Shown: in pieces, positions 23,205 through 35,663 of the stretch | Position numbering within the stretch: the stretch's first letter is position 1 | Layout of the letters: every line of letters starts with the position of its first letter | NCBI GenBank assembly: GCA_013399855.1 | Contig: VXAY01002322.1 | Span: 72,063 to 136,062, forward strand | Origin: Oxyruncus cristatus | Lineage: Eukaryota > Chordata > Aves > Passeriformes > Cotingidae | Length of the DNA stretch: 64,000 nt | Direction: 5' to 3' | Made by a program: the position numbers and the translations under genes | The notes under the pieces: model-generated | What the model was told of the DNA's origin: nothing | What the model saw: only the letters and a program-made list of their open reading frames with translations | Database searches by the model: none

Positions 23205-24295
23205 CGTGTTGTTTGCAGTAAGTCCTGACGTGAGGTGAAGTTGAGTGACTTGACTCCGTTTTACAGCTCAAACAGAGGAGTTAATGGATCTCCAAGGGCA
23301 GTTGAGGTTCCAGCTGAGCTGAGCTTTCCTCTGGAAATGGTTGTGGCATTTCCATGGCTTCTGATGGGTCCAGCCTTGTGTGGGACTTGGCTCAGCTGAG
23401 GTTAAGCAGTGGAAGAACCATGAACCACAGGCAGGTGCAAACACCTTTCAGTCCACATGTCCACAGGACGCCCTTCCCATGGACACAGGAAGGGTGGCTG
23501 ATGCCCCTTGGTCAAAAAACACAGTTTTTGATGGTTGTGAACCTCTGACTCATCCACACGGAAAAGCAGGAATACTTGGATGGCTCCCACAGGGCTGAGT
23601 GGGGTGGCTCCCACCATCTTCCCTTGTGCGCAGACAGATCCACCCCAGAGGTGGAGGAAGAGAGGTGGAGGGAGGGCGGCAGATGGCTCCAGACGGTGTT
23701 TGTTATGTTTAACTCTGAGCTGCTCCTTTGGTCCCTGTTTTTCCTGGATGCTTTAACACATTCCTGGGCACCGCGGGGCTGTTGGGAGACGCCAGACAGG
23801 TCAAAGCAGAGACCCACCGGCAGCTCTCGGGGTGTTTCCCCTGGTTCCCTGGGGTAATCCCCGGCTCTTTCGAACGGGCCCAACAACCCACCCCAAGAGC
23901 AGCATTTATTCCCGTCGTGTGCTCATGCATATTAATCTTCCCCTCCATCCACTGAAATTCCCCCTCTCCACAGCCCCTCCGAGGGGGTTCCCCTGGGGGT
24001 GGGTGTGGGGGGTATTTCTGTGGAACAGCTCGTTGGCCTCGAGTCTCGGGATCGATACCAGGGAGGCTTTCAGCGTTTCAGTTACCACCATGGTCTGCTG
24101 GGCTTGGCTTGGGGGAAAGAATCCCGGGGAAAGAATCCCCTTCCAGGGCTGACACTCGATCCGGAGTTTGCCGGAGAGAGTAAACAAGCGCATTAGCGGG
24201 ACCGGATAGGCGGGATAATTGCAGAGAGAGGTTGTTGCTTGAGTGGATCCATTAAAGCCGACTTCAGGGAGCTGCAGCGGATTTTAGATTGATGC
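23205..24295. other. Intronic sequence without recognised features
   Basis: GC-balanced with no recognised repeat. A short direct repeat, gggaaagaatcccgg / gggaaagaatcccc, occurs at about 24113-24141. Confidence 0.5.
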
Positions 24296-24657
24296 CTGGA
24301 GGGGAGAGGGCTCTGGGGAGACCTTCCAGCACCTTCCAGGGCCTAAAGGGGCTCCAGGAGAGCTGGAGAGGGACTGGGGACAAGGGATGGGGGGACAGCA
24401 CACAGGGAATGGCTTCCCAGTGCCAGAGGGCAGGGAGAGACGGGAGATTGGGAAGGAATTGCTGTCTGGGAGGGTGGGAAGGCCTTGCTCCGGGTTGGGC
24501 AGAGAAGCTGTGGCTGCCCCTGGACCCCTGGAAGTGTCCAAGGCCAGGTTGGAGCAGCCTGGGCTGGTGGAAGATGTCCCTGCCCATGGCAGGGGGTGGC
24601 ACGGGATGATCTTTAATGTCCCTTGCCACCCAAACCCCTCTGTGGTCCTGTAATTCT
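24296..24657 (+). mobile_element. CR1 LINE 3' end, 360 bp
   Basis: gcctggaggggagagggctc, cagggcctaaaggggctcca, the agtgccagagggcagggaga segment shared with 58100-58738, and a degraded tail acccctctgtggtcctgtaa. Confidence 0.92.
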
Positions 24658-25269
24658 CTAAGTCCCTCATTGATCCCATCAGAGAGAAGAAACACCCAAT
24701 GCTTTTCCTTCTCCAGAGCAGTTGTGACTCCGACTCTTTTCTGAGGACTGGGATGAACTTTTCACTTGCTTTAAGAATTTTCCTGCTTTGAAGCCAAACG
24801 AGTCCCAGAAATGCTGCAACTCGGAGGAGAGGTCCCTTGGGAAAAGCAGCACGTGGCGTGAATTTGTAAAGGCCTGGTGCAGGAATGAAGGGGAGATCCT
24901 GATGTTTGTTCCCTCATACCCTGGTTGGGAAAACAGCTCTGGCACGTGGAGGGAGGTTTCCGGGAGACAGACGTTGGAGTTCCTTGGACTGAAGTTTGAA
25001 AATACAGCTGTAAGAATTTTTTCAGAGTTTGAAGAGCTGTGCACCAGCTCTGACTTTCAAGAAAACAAATAAATACTCTTAATGGTTGGTGTAAGTGGCC
25101 CAACTTTCTCGACCCACCTTGTGTTTCACTTGGTAATCTGGGATGGCGACGGTTGGATCCTGTGAGTCACCCCGAGCCTTCACCTTGCTTGAGCAAATCC
25201 TGAGTGCACTAAATGGGCTAATTTAGCCCTGTGACTCGGTTCTTGTCTTTTCTGATTACTTGGTCAAAA

Positions 25270-25409
25270 TTTGGGCTTGGTTTGACCACATGTGGTGGTT
25301 TCAGAGCTTCGATTTCTGGTGCTTAGTTGGGAGTTTAAATTTGGACTTGGTTTGACCAGACGTGGTGGTTTCAGAGCTTTGGTTTCTGGTGCTTAATTGG
25401 GAGTTCTGT
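25270..25409. repeat. Two-copy tandem duplication, 70-bp unit
   Basis: Copy 1 at 25270-25339 and copy 2 at 25340-25409 share cttggtttgacca, gtggtggtttcagagctt and tttctggtgctta with a handful of substitutions. Not related to CR1. Confidence 0.85.
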
Positions 25410-25501
25410 GTGTTTTGGGATGAGATCTCTTGTGAGCAGTGGATTGTTAAATTTCTGTGCTTTTATTTCAATTTTATTTCGTAGTTTCTCATAAATTAAC
25501 T

Positions 25502-25620
25502 CCAGGTTGGACGGGGCTTGGAGCAACCTAAGACAGTGGAAGGTGTCCCAGCCCATGGCAGGGGGGTGGGATGAGATGAGCTTTAAAGTCCCTTCCAGCC
25601 AAACCATCCTGGGATTCTCT
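25502..25620 (+). mobile_element. CR1 LINE 3' end
   Basis: ccaggttggacggggcttgg, agcccatggcaggggggtgg, ending aaaccatcctgggattctct. Confidence 0.91.
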
Positions 25621-25811
25621 GAGCTGGTTCTGTCTCCCTGGTGGGTGCTGGGCTGGGTGGGGCTGGGAGTTCCTGGCACTGGAAATCCAGGTTGTCCTGG
25701 GTGGATTCGGAGCGCCTTTGAATTTTCTGTAAAGCGTGTTTTGAGCATGGGCTGGAGCCTGATGTGCTGAATATCATGAAAAAATACAAGTCTGGCTTTT
25801 GTGTTCTGCGG

Positions 25812-25847
25812 TGTCAGACAGACAGGCAGGCAGACAGACAGACAGAG
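25812..25847. repeat. (CAGA)n/(CAGG)n microsatellite
   Basis: Eight or so tetranucleotide copies reading gacagacaggcaggcagaca and onward. Confidence 0.85.
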
Positions 25848-26278
25848 AAGGTGTGACCCACGCCAGGGCTCACTTGGCATCTCCCCATCCTCCTGTTCAC
25901 AGCAGCCGCATCAGCCCGAGTGGAAGAGCAAACACTCCCCCGCTGTAATCACCTGAAATGTTCCAGGGTGTAATACCTTAATTTGGTTGCTGACATGAGG
26001 GCTTGATGGGGAAATGATGTGGTAATGAGGAATGACAGCCATGGTAGATTGGGATCTTTTGTTTCCAAGATTAAGAGAACCTGAGCAGAAAGTCTTGCCG
26101 GGTGTGCCCTGTCACCAGGAATAGTCCCCACACACTGACTCAGAGCTCAAAACCACGCAGGAGAGCTCAGTCCTTCTGCACATGGCTTGATTTGTCCCCA
26201 TCTAAACCTGTTATCAGCCTCTGGCACGTCCAAGGGCAGAGGAATCTCCGGCTGGACTCGATGATCCAAGTGGGGGTT
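25848..26278. other. Intronic sequence without recognised features
   Basis: Average composition. No match to repeats or exons recognised. Confidence 0.5.
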
Positions 26279-26633
26279 GTTCGGGCTGGAGAAGAGAAGG
26301 TTCCAGGGAGAGCTTCTTGCAGCCTTTAAGTGCTTGAAGGGGCTTAAAAAACGGGGAGAGGGACTTTTTACACACACAAGACAAGGGGGAACTGTTTTAG
26401 AGTGAAACAGGAGAGGTTTAGATGGGATATTGGGAAGGAATTGTTGGCTGTGAGGGTGGGGAGGCCCTGGCCCAGGTTGGGCAGAGAAGCTGTGGCTGCC
26501 CCTGGATCCCTGGAAGTGTCCAAGGCCAGGCTGGAGCAACCTGGGCTGGTGGAAGGTGTCCCTGCCCATGGCAGGGGGTTGGAACGAGATGATCTTCAAG
26601 GCTCCTTCCAACCCAACCCATTCCATGATCATG
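26279..26633 (+). mobile_element. CR1 LINE 3' end, 355 bp
   Basis: gttcgggctggagaagagaa, gagagggactttttacacac, gatgggatattgggaaggaa, ctggatccctggaagtgtcc, cattccatgatcatgaatg tail. The 'gactttttacac' form resembles the older CR1 consensus rather than the 'gactggggacaag' form. Confidence 0.93.
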
Positions 26634-27297
26634 AATGTCTATTCCTGCCTCCCCGATTCTCTGTAGTATTACGCTGTGAGTGCACTACGAAGAAAACAGA
26701 AACCCGACAAAAATTAGATTATCTCTCTTCTTCTTTTCATTTGTGGCGACTTGGAACAAAAGTCTCCAAGGTCTGTTCTTGCTCTGCTCCTCTTAATGTT
26801 TAAAATGTGGCGTGGGGGGAGGGAATCCTGCCTGGAATGCAGACCCTGGGCAGAATTGCTTTTCAAAAGTGTTTGAAAACAATCACTTCTGCAGGAGCAG
26901 GAGCTAATTTGAACAGCCAGTTCTGTCCTTGAGATGTACATTCCAGGATGCCGGAGGAAAATAGCAGCCTGGAATTTTGCTTCGTGTTTGAGGTTAGTTT
27001 GAAAGGAGCCCGGCGCTTTTCGTGAGGGCGGTTTTTGTGTAGCAGCTCTCAGTGGAAACAGTTTGTCTTTCATATTTTTAGGTGAAGGGATTTCTTGAAG
27101 GTCAAGCCGAGTTCATGCTATTTTCTCCTCCGCCTCGATGGAGGTAGGAGTTGCTGTTTGAAGTGACTGGGGTCCAAACTCGCTCTGAAAGCTCCTGGGC
27201 TCGTTGTTGGGGATGGTGCCGGGAGCAGGTTGATGGAATGAATGTGCACAGGTCAGTTCCCAGTTTGTGGAAAAACGCGGCTTCTGTTTTATATCCT

Positions 27298-27550
27298 CGA
27301 ATCCCAGAATCCTGGAATGGTTTGGGTTGGAAGGGACCTTAAATATCATCTCCTTCCACCCCCTGCCACGGGCAGGGACACCTCTCACTAGCCAAGGATG
27401 CTCCAGCCTGGCCTTGGACACTCCCAGGGATCCAGGGGCAGCCACAGCTTCTCTGCCCAACCTGTGCCAGGGCCTCCCCACTCTCCCAGCCAGGAATTCC
27501 TTCCCAATATCCCGTCTAACCCTGCCCTCCTGTCAGTTTAAAACCATAAT
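27298..27550 (-). mobile_element. CR1 LINE 3' end, antisense, 250 bp
   Basis: cctcgaatcccagaatcctg, ccctgccacgggcagggaca, ggatccaggggcagccacag, ccttcccaatatcccgtcta. Confidence 0.93.
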
Positions 27551-28203
27551 TTAGGGAATTTAATTATCCCTCTGCCTTTAAGCTACTTGAAACTTTCTCC
27601 AAAGGGCCCTTAATAGAAGGCAGAGGAAGCTTCCAGCCCAAATTTCTCTCCAGTAGCATATTTTTCCTATAGATTATCCTTGAATTTACATGATGGGAAT
27701 GTTCTGCTCTTGTAAAGAGAGAGCACAGCCTGTGTGGGACTGCATAAATACATATGATGTTACCAACTTTTCCAAGAGGAAAAGGTGATGTAATGGACTG
27801 TGGAAAGAATATTTTTTTTGTTCCTGCTCTCATCTGATCACACTTAGGATATAAATAGTGGGAAAAGGCACAAACCCATGGAAATGTGACCCACTCTGGT
27901 GAAGCTCCCCCGTCACTCCGTGCTGGCTTTGGGCGACGAGCTGCATCCAGGGGTGGATTCCAGCACATCAGCAACGTGTGGAGCCATCTGTCATGGCTTG
28001 GAGGTGTCCAGCCCGTTCAGCAGTTCATTAGGCAAGGCCAGGAGAAAAAAAAAACAACCTACAAAATCAGGATACAGATGGAAAAGGGGAGGCTGGGGAG
28101 CTGAGGAAGCCCAGGCTGTGCAGGGCTGGGATTTGCTCAGGCATTTGCTGTTGCTGCTCGGGGTGGGGTCAGGGCAGCTGAGCTTCACCTCTGGGTGCGG
28201 CGG
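27551..28203. other. Intronic sequence without recognised features
   Basis: AT-rich left half (to 27860), and an A-run near 28044-28055. No repeat or exon recognised. Confidence 0.5.
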
Positions 28204-28566
28204 CTGGGGGGGTTCCCCTGGAGAAGAGAAGGCTCCAGGGAGAGCTGAGAGCCCCTTGCAGGGCCTAAAGGGGCTCCAGGAGAGCTGCAGAGGGACTGGG
28301 GACAAGGCAGGGAGGGACAGCACACAGGCAATGGCTTCAAATTGGAAAAGGGGAGATCTGGATGGGATATTGGGCAAAAGGTGTTGGTTGTGAGGAGCCA
28401 ACAGGTTGGGCAGAGAAGCTGTGGCTGCCCCTGGAACCCTGGAAGTGTCCAAGGCCAGGCTGGAGCAACATGGGCTAGTGGAAAGTGTCCCTGCTCATGG
28501 CAGGGGGTGGGACTGGATGAGCTTTAAGGTCCCTTCCATCCCAAACCATTCCATGATTCTGTGATT
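28204..28566 (+). mobile_element. CR1 LINE 3' end, 360 bp
   Basis: ctgggggggttcccctggag, the young-subfamily block, gatgggatattgggcaaaag, a shortened gagggtgggg segment, and tail cattccatgattctgtgatt. Confidence 0.93.
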
Positions 28567-28675
28567 TTCCTGAGGGAATCCTGAAATGTGATACATGGGG
28601 AATCACAGAGCCTGTCCCTGAGGACGGTGGAGGTTGGAGGTTCAGGTGGTACCTGGAGCTCCAGGGATCTCCTGG

Positions 28676-28752
28676 AACCTGCCCATGGCAGGGGTGGAAT
28701 GAGGTGGTCTTTCAGGTCCCACCTGACCCAAACCACGTTGTGGTTCTGTGAT
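28676..28752 (+). mobile_element. CR1 LINE tail fragment, degraded
   Basis: aacctgcccatggcaggggt, gaggtggtctttcaggtccc, cccaaaccacgttgtggttc. Lies only 110 bp after the previous copy in the same orientation. Confidence 0.75.
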
Positions 28753-30712
28753 TATTTGATTTCTTCTCTCTTCCAAACCAGCTCTGTGTCCTCGTAGCCT
28801 GCGTTGCCGCAGAGACCGCCGAGCTAACAGCGGGAACTGGGGACGATTTGCTTTCATTTCCTCCTTCCTCCTCCCACACCTGTCTGTTTGCAGGTCTGGC
28901 TCTGCTCTGATGCTTTGCTTTTACGCTTCCCAGCAGTTTTCCTGAAGGGAAATCTCACCTTTTACACTCGTTTGACTCCAACTCTCGGCAGGCACGACAA
29001 TCGATTGGCTTTGTTTCGAGCTGGGCACCACAGCTGGGGGCCCTCCCCAGTTTGCTGCGTTTTGAGAACGTGACTTCCAATCAGGGAATAACTTCCTGAG
29101 CATTTCTGGAACTGCCAGTTGAGTCCAACCGTTGCAGAATTTAAGGGGATAATGTCAATTGTTGCTTTTCCTGAAGCAGCTTTGTCCATGCACAGCTTGC
29201 AGAGTTTATCCCCCAGCGAGAGGTGGACAAGCAAGGGAGGAGTTTTGTTTCTTGGCGCTTCACGTCCGGGTGAAGGGCAAGGGGGAACCTTTGATTTCTC
29301 CTGCCCCGTGGAACGAGGGGATTCCCACCCATCCCACCTGGAGCACGAGGCTCGGGGTGGCAGGATTCAAGTTCCAGGCCTGAACTGCTCAGTGCAGCCA
29401 GTCAGTGCAGACACTCAGTCTGGAATCAGAGCTTTAGGGTTGCTCCTGTCCTCAGTTTGAAGGACACGACTTTCTACAAGTCGAAACCATTTAGATCCAG
29501 TGCCAGGGTTGGAAAGCTCATTTTTTATCCTCCTGTGGGATCCCTTTGCAGAGTTTCTATAATCTGGTGGGGGTTTCCCTTAAATAAGCCTCTTAATACT
29601 CTTTTGACCAGAATCTGAGACCTCCTGCAGCCCTGGAAGGTACGTCAGAGATCCCCAAAAAAGGGCAGAACAGCTTGTTCCCTTCCAGCTGTTTGGTGTG
29701 GAAGAGAGAGAAATTCAGGTTTCTTCAGAAACTTCCTCAGAAATGTATTTCAGAAGGTTTTCCCACCTTCGGTGTGCTGGGAAGGCCCAGATGTGGTGAC
29801 AGCGACCAAGATCAGTGGGAGACTTTGATTCTTGGCTTGCAGGTGGTGACCTTGAGCAGAAAACCACTTTGGATGTTTTTCAAGCGCGGCCAATGGCAGG
29901 TTTGCTGAAGTTTTGGGCAGGATTTGGCCCTTATAAACTAATTAAATTCTTGGTGGCTCCTCACCGGTATCTTTAACTCTGATTAACCTCTACACGGTGC
30001 TGGTTGGGAGTGCTGGGATATTCTCCCCGTTCCAGACAGATCTCTGTGCAGAAATACATCTCTTTATATCCATATTTGCCCTTGTTTTGGCTTTTGGCTT
30101 TCTGGTGATGTTCTTCCTCATAACGTTCTCCTTTCCTTGCTCATCCCCATCTCATTCCATCCCATTTGTAATCCTTCCTGGGAAGCAGATGCGGAGATTC
30201 CATGAGCTGTCCTAAGGCAAGGCGTCTGAAATAACTCTGATTTCCTTGGAAGTAAATATTCCAGACCATGACCACGCAGTGCAGGGGATTGTTGGCTGCA
30301 AAGGACCCCAGGGAGTCTCTGCCCCAGCCCCCTCTCCAGAGCAGGACCCCTGACAGTGATACACCAGCTTACTCAGGGTGTTGTCCAGACACTCCCAACC
30401 TCTTTGGACTCCTTTCCCACCTTTTTTTTCCCTCTTGGAAATAGTTATTTTTTTATCTTGTGTGCCACTGGTATTTCTCCTGTGCCCTCCTCTCTCGTCC
30501 GTCTGCTGGTCCCTTGGAGAAGGTCCCGGTGCTTTCTTCCTCTTTTAGGTTGGTAGATACCAAAAGTCAGCCTCATAAAACCTCAGCTGTTAGTTTGGGA
30601 CCAGTGTGGTGCTGAAAACGTAATAATTGTAGTTTATTTTTAAAATTAAACTAGTGGAAAGTTGGAAAAAAATCGGAGAATTCCTTTTTGGGAAGAAACC
30701 ACCTGCCTGGAT
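28753..30712. other. Intronic sequence without recognised features (about 2 kb)
   Basis: No CR1 recognised. T-rich stretches at 30420-30460. The region was searched by eye for splice-flanked exons without success. Confidence 0.5.
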
Positions 30713-30821
30713 GTCATGGAATCACGGACTGGTTTGGGTTGGAAGGCACTTTAAAGACCATCGAGTTCCAACCCCCTGCCATGGGCAGGGACACCTTCCA
30801 CTAACCCAGGTTGCTCCAAGA
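30713..30821 (-). mobile_element. CR1 LINE 3' end, antisense
   Basis: tgtcatggaatcacggactg, gcactttaaagaccatcgag, ccctgccatgggcagggaca, cccaggttgctccaag. Confidence 0.9.
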
Positions 30822-32199
30822 ATGGGATTCATCTGCCCCTCGTTGTCTGGGTAACTCTGAGAGCTTTGATACAGAAATATTTGGGAAAAAATTCCAGCCC
30901 TGCTGGATGGCCAACCTTTTCCTTCTTGTCCTGAGCATTACCATGTTTCAGGATGAACTTCCACCTGTTTTTAGGTCTAAAAACCTGCCAAGTGAATTAT
31001 CAGTGGTTCTGATAATCCTTCAGAGCAGAGGCTGCTCATCTGCCATCCCACCGCTCCCTTTCCCCAGAGATTCCCAAAACCCTGAACTCGGTCCCAGCAG
31101 CCCTGCTGGGCTGGAATCTGAATCATGGAGCAGGAAAGTCCCGTGTTCCAGTCCCAGGAATCACTCACATGAGCAAAGCACTGGCTCAAGGGCTCTGCCA
31201 AAGCCACTAATAGGATCCAGGTTTCTGGGATCGGGGATGGAGTCGGCAGCGAAGGATGCGCCGGGGCTGCAGTTCTGCACCCCACGCTTGGCCAGAGTCC
31301 TCCTGCCTCAGTTTCCTCCTCTCCTCCATGAAAAGCTGGATATTGAGACAAAGCCAAGCAGCAATTGGGAGGGGAAAAAAAAAAAAAAACAAACAGAAAA
31401 AAAGAAGTTTTTTTTCCCTTTTCTTGCATGACTCCATCTTCCCGCAAACTCCTGGGGGACCCCAGACTCCTCTTTTAAAACCCACTTCCAAACTGAGGGT
31501 GGAAAAGGGTCATTTTAGCCGCTTATGGTCCACAAGCAGCAGTCAGGGGTGCCCCTGCAGTGTGGTGGGAGGTCTGCACAGAGCAGCAGAGCCGCGATCG
31601 CTGCTCCTAAATGGAAAACACACGGCCGGTGGCTGGAGGCGGGAGCTGCCGACGAGCTGAGCGATGGCCCCGGACCCCTGATCCCGTCAGAGCCGGCGCT
31701 TTGACTTGGATTTACACTCCTGGATTTTCCACTGGCTCCCTTGGAGCTGCTTGGGGCTGGCACAGCAGCTGATGAGCCCTTCAGAAACTTGTCAAAACAC
31801 TCCGCTGCAGCCGGCTCCGGGCTCCCTCTCCTCCAAATCCATGGGAGCTCCGGGCACGGCTGTTCCCGACTGGGGCAGCTCTAATAACCTACAAATGAGA
31901 TTTACTTTTTTAAGTAGATTATGCTAAGGGGATTTCTTTTTTTTTTTTTTCTTTTCGGTTTTTGGGGGTAAATGATAGGCTTGCAATCGGATCTTTTGAT
32001 GAAATCAGCTTTTTGGGGGGTGGGGAAGGCTTGGATACAGCAGCTCTGGCACAGAAGCTTAAATCTGTCTTCCATCAACGGGGCTGGAAAGCACCGTGTG
32101 TGTGACAGGGTTTAGTTTCTTGAGGACGTTTGTCCATCCCGTGGGAGCAGCTGCTGCCTGTGGAAAGGCTCCTGTTGAGCTCAGAGCCCCAAATTATCC
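30822..32199. other. Intronic sequence; A- and T-rich runs
   Basis: Apart from the A-rich run and a T14 run at about 31939-31952, no repeat or gene was recognised. A few CpGs at 31590-31700. Confidence 0.5.
31374..31424. repeat. A-rich low-complexity run
   Basis: A15 followed by caaacagaaaaaaagaag and a T8 run. Confidence 0.85.
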
Positions 32200-32385
32200 T
32201 TAGGAAGGAATTCCTGGCTGGGAGGGTGGTGGAAGACTGTAAGGGGAGAGAAGCTGTGGCTGCCCCTGGATCCCTGGAAGTGTCCAAGACCAGGTTGGAG
32301 CAACCTGGGATAGTGGAAGGGGGTTGGAGTCAGATGATCTTTAAGGTTTCTCCCAGCCCAACCCATCCCATGGTTCTGTGATCCC
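32200..32385 (+). mobile_element. CR1 LINE 3' end
   Basis: ttaggaaggaattcctggct, gagaagctgtggctgcccct, gtccaagaccaggttggagc, cccatcccatggttctgtga. It lacks the ccatggcag segment (gtggaagggggttggag). Confidence 0.91.
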
Positions 32386-32799
32386 TGGGAGCAGGATGAG
32401 CTGCATGAGGAGCTGGAGATGCCAAGCACCCACCAACCAGCAGCATCCGGGAAAAAGCTGGATCTGGGAGGTCTGTGAGGCTCCCAACATCCTTCCACCA
32501 CCATTCCCACGCACGACTCCCTTCAAACAAGCTGTCAAGTTTCCCCACTCTCTGCCTGCCACCTTTTTGGCTCCAAAATAACCCGAGAAACTCCCAGTAA
32601 CGTGGTGTTTTCAAAAGCAAGGGGCTGCCTTCCAGCCAGAGGAACAACCTTGGAAATTCCATGGAGAAATGGCTGATGGAATGGGATATTTGTTTTGAAG
32701 AGAACGTCTCCCACCCTGCATCCTCTCGCTTCCCTCCAGTTTTTCTCCCCATTGGCCGCAGCAATGAAGAGCTTTCCTGTGCTCCCAGGATTCCTGTAG

Positions 32800-33250
32800 A
32801 ATCCCAGAATGCCAGAATAAGCCAGGCTGGAAAAGTCCTCTGAGATCATCCAGTCCGACCCTTGCTCCAATCCCGCCGTGGTTCCCAGCCCATGGCACTG
32901 ATGCCACATCCAGTCTGTCCTTAAACACCTCCAGGGATGGAGAATCCACCCCCTCCCTGGGCAGCCCATTCCAAGGGCTGATCCCTCTCTCTGCAAAGAA
33001 TTTCTTCCCGATATCCAACCTAAACCTCCCCTGGCACAGCTGGAGGCCGAGCCCTCTTGTCCTACTGCTGGTTCCTGGGAGCAGAGACCAACCCCCCCCG
33101 GCTCCCCCTCCTGTCAGGGGGTTGTGCAGAGCGATGAGGTCTCCCCTGAGCCTCCTCCTCTCCAGGCTGAGCCCCCCCAGCTCCCTCAGCCTCTCCTCAT
33201 GGCAATTGTGCTCCAGTCCCTTCCCAGCCTCGCTGCTCTTCTCTGGACCT
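32800..33250 (-). mobile_element. CR1 LINE 3' end, antisense, 450 bp
   Basis: agaatcccagaatgccagaa, cacatccagtctgtccttaa, ggatggagaatccaccccct, cccgatatccaacctaaacc, ccctcctgtcagggggttgt, ccaggctgagcccccccagc, ending ctgctcttctctggacctgc. A well-preserved subfamily member. Confidence 0.93.
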
Positions 33251-33639
33251 GCACACATTCATCCTGCCGTGGGCTGGAACCTCCAACGATGTTTGGGGCA
33301 GTTTTACAGTTGTTACAGTGACGTGACAACGTTTGTCAGGACCGCATGAACTGGTGGTTTCTCGCCCTGGGAAGGTGTGACCACCACCTCTGCACAGAGG
33401 CAACATGAGCAGCAGTTTCCTCCTGCTGAAAATGGTCCTGAAGCTTAAATTTCCTTTGGTTGTGTCTGGGAGCGAGTTAAAACCCGGCTCATCTGGTCTT
33501 TAAGAGTTGCAAGTTTTGCCTTGAATGAACAGGAGTAGGTTTGTGTCGCTCTTTTGGTGACCTCAATACCCTGGTTTTTCCCCCGGGGTTCAGTGCCCAG
33601 GGAGCTACAGCCTGAGTGTGTTTTCCAAGGCATGGAGGC

Positions 33640-33992
33640 TTAGCCTGGAGGAGAGAAGCCTTCAGGGAGATCTTCTGGCACCTTCCAGTGTGTCAAGGGG
33701 GCTTCCATGGAGGCTGGAGAGGGACTGGGGACAAGGACAGGCAGTGACAGGACAAAAGGCAATGGCTTTAAGCTGGAAGAGGGTGGATTTAAATGGCACA
33801 TTGGGAAGGAATTGCTGGCTGGGAGGGTGGGGAGGCCCTGGCACGGGTTGGGCAGAGAAGCTGTGGCTGCCCCTGGATCCCTGGAAGTTTCTAAGGCCAG
33901 GTTGGAGCAACCTGGACTGGTGGAAGGCAGGGGGTGGAACTGGGTGGTCTTCAAGGTCCCTTCCATCCCAAACCATTCCATGGGGCTGTGAT
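33640..33992 (+). mobile_element. CR1 LINE 3' end, 350 bp
   Basis: gcttagcctggaggagagaa, ggacaggcagtgacaggaca, attgggaaggaattgctggc, ctggatccctggaagtttct, tail cattccatggggctgtgata. Confidence 0.92.
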
Positions 33993-35663
33993 ACTGCGAG
34001 TGGTTGGAGCTGCTTCATGGATGTCTTTCCCATGTAATTACTGGAAGAAAGGGTTAAAAAAGAAGTGCAGAAGCAGAGAAATGGGGATTTGCTGTGTGCT
34101 GTGGCAGTGGAGAAAGCTCTCGGTCTTGGGCTCCTGGGAGTCTCAGAGGTGCTCTGCCAACGCCTCTCAGCTTTCCCGTGTCTCTGCGGGGGTTAAACAC
34201 GTTCAACTTCACCAAACCCATCCAGCTCCATGACGGAAGGAGGCTCCCAGGGGATCACAGCTCCGTATCATCAGTTCTGTTCCAGCGAAGACGGTCGTAG
34301 TTGACACCTCATCTAACGATACCCACTCGCTGCCGCTCCGGCTCCCGACTGTCAGCTCAGAGTTGTGTGATTTTTCATGAGAACGCTGCCAGGAGAGTTG
34401 AGGAGACTGTGGTTTGGTTCTGGCTTTAGGCTAAACTAAGCCAGATGTTCCGGCCCTCAGCTGAAGTCATCGGTTCCTCGCCGGTCGGTCCGCGCGCATT
34501 CCTGGCATTGCTGGAGCGCTCGGCTCTTCTGGGAATCTCCCCTTCCGCAGGGAATCCTGGGCCTCGGGAGGGAGTCACTTCTGGGCATTTCAGGACAAAA
34601 GATAAGCAAAGATGTGATTTACAGAAAGCAAACAGCACGCCTGGCTTTGTGCCCAGGGTGGATAAAGAGTCGGGAGACCCACGGCCACCCCACGTCGTGC
34701 CGTAGATCCGAGGAGCGGAAGAAAATGGGAGAAACCAACCTCGTTTCCAAGAGCTTCTTCCAGGGCTTGTTGGGAGAGGGAAGGAAGGGAATTTCCATGG
34801 GTGGTTTTGGGAGGTGGGAAGCTCTGGGATTGGCTTTGGATGAGGTTGGGCAGTTTGTGTCCTTGTCTTTTGCACAGGTATCGAACGGGCGCGTCCCACC
34901 TCACGTGGGACTCAAGGCCTTGTCCAAGTTCATGAGTTGGTTTCTGGTTCATGCAAAAAAAAAAAAAAGAGCACTGGTAAACACCACAATGAGGCCAATC
35001 ATTACCAACCACTAGATTTGAATTTCATAATAACTATAAAAAATGTTAAGAAATGGGGGTTTTTTTTGCACCTCTGAGCAATGAACTGCGAAGTTTCAAC
35101 GCTGCTCCCAACCTGCCATAATTGCTTAAGAAAATTCCTTAGAAGAATTCTGTCTGCTTGAGGAAGTTCCTTGTTTTCTTTCATAGAAAATCCAAAGCAT
35201 CGTTTGTTCATTGGTTGTTACTGCCCCTTCATCATAGTTGTTATTATTATTATTATTATTACTAGTATTATATATTCTATTACCATTTGAGTTGCCTTTT
35301 GGCCTCTGAACTTTCATTGGAAGTGCAATGAGTTAAAAATTGCTGCCTTGGGTTTGTCTTAGGGCTGCAATTCTCAGAAGTTCATTTAATTGTCCAATAA
35401 TCTCCATGACACTGGTGATGAGTGACGGCACAATTATGGTGGTGGAACTGCTCCGCCGAGGAATTTGGCTCCAGAAGTTACCTGTGGTTCCCACAGTGAA
35501 ACCTTACCTCATTTCACTAGTATTTGGTTGTCTGGTTAAGGTTAAGCCAAGAAGAGCAAGTTGAGCAACAGTTCTGGTCGGAGCAGAAGGGGCAGATGAA
35601 ACAAAGGCTGGAATTTGTGGCAGGTTGGTGGTTCCTCCGTGTGGGTCAGTCCAGCACTGGGAT
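33993..35663. other. Intronic sequence, CR1-free
   Basis: Some CpGs at 34310-34520 (cgccggtcggtccgcgcgca). AT-rich at 35000-35340. A-run at 34955-34969. No exon or repeat family recognised. Confidence 0.5.
35234..35266. repeat. (ATT)n microsatellite
   Basis: About nine ATT units from gttgttattattattattat to actag. Confidence 0.88.
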
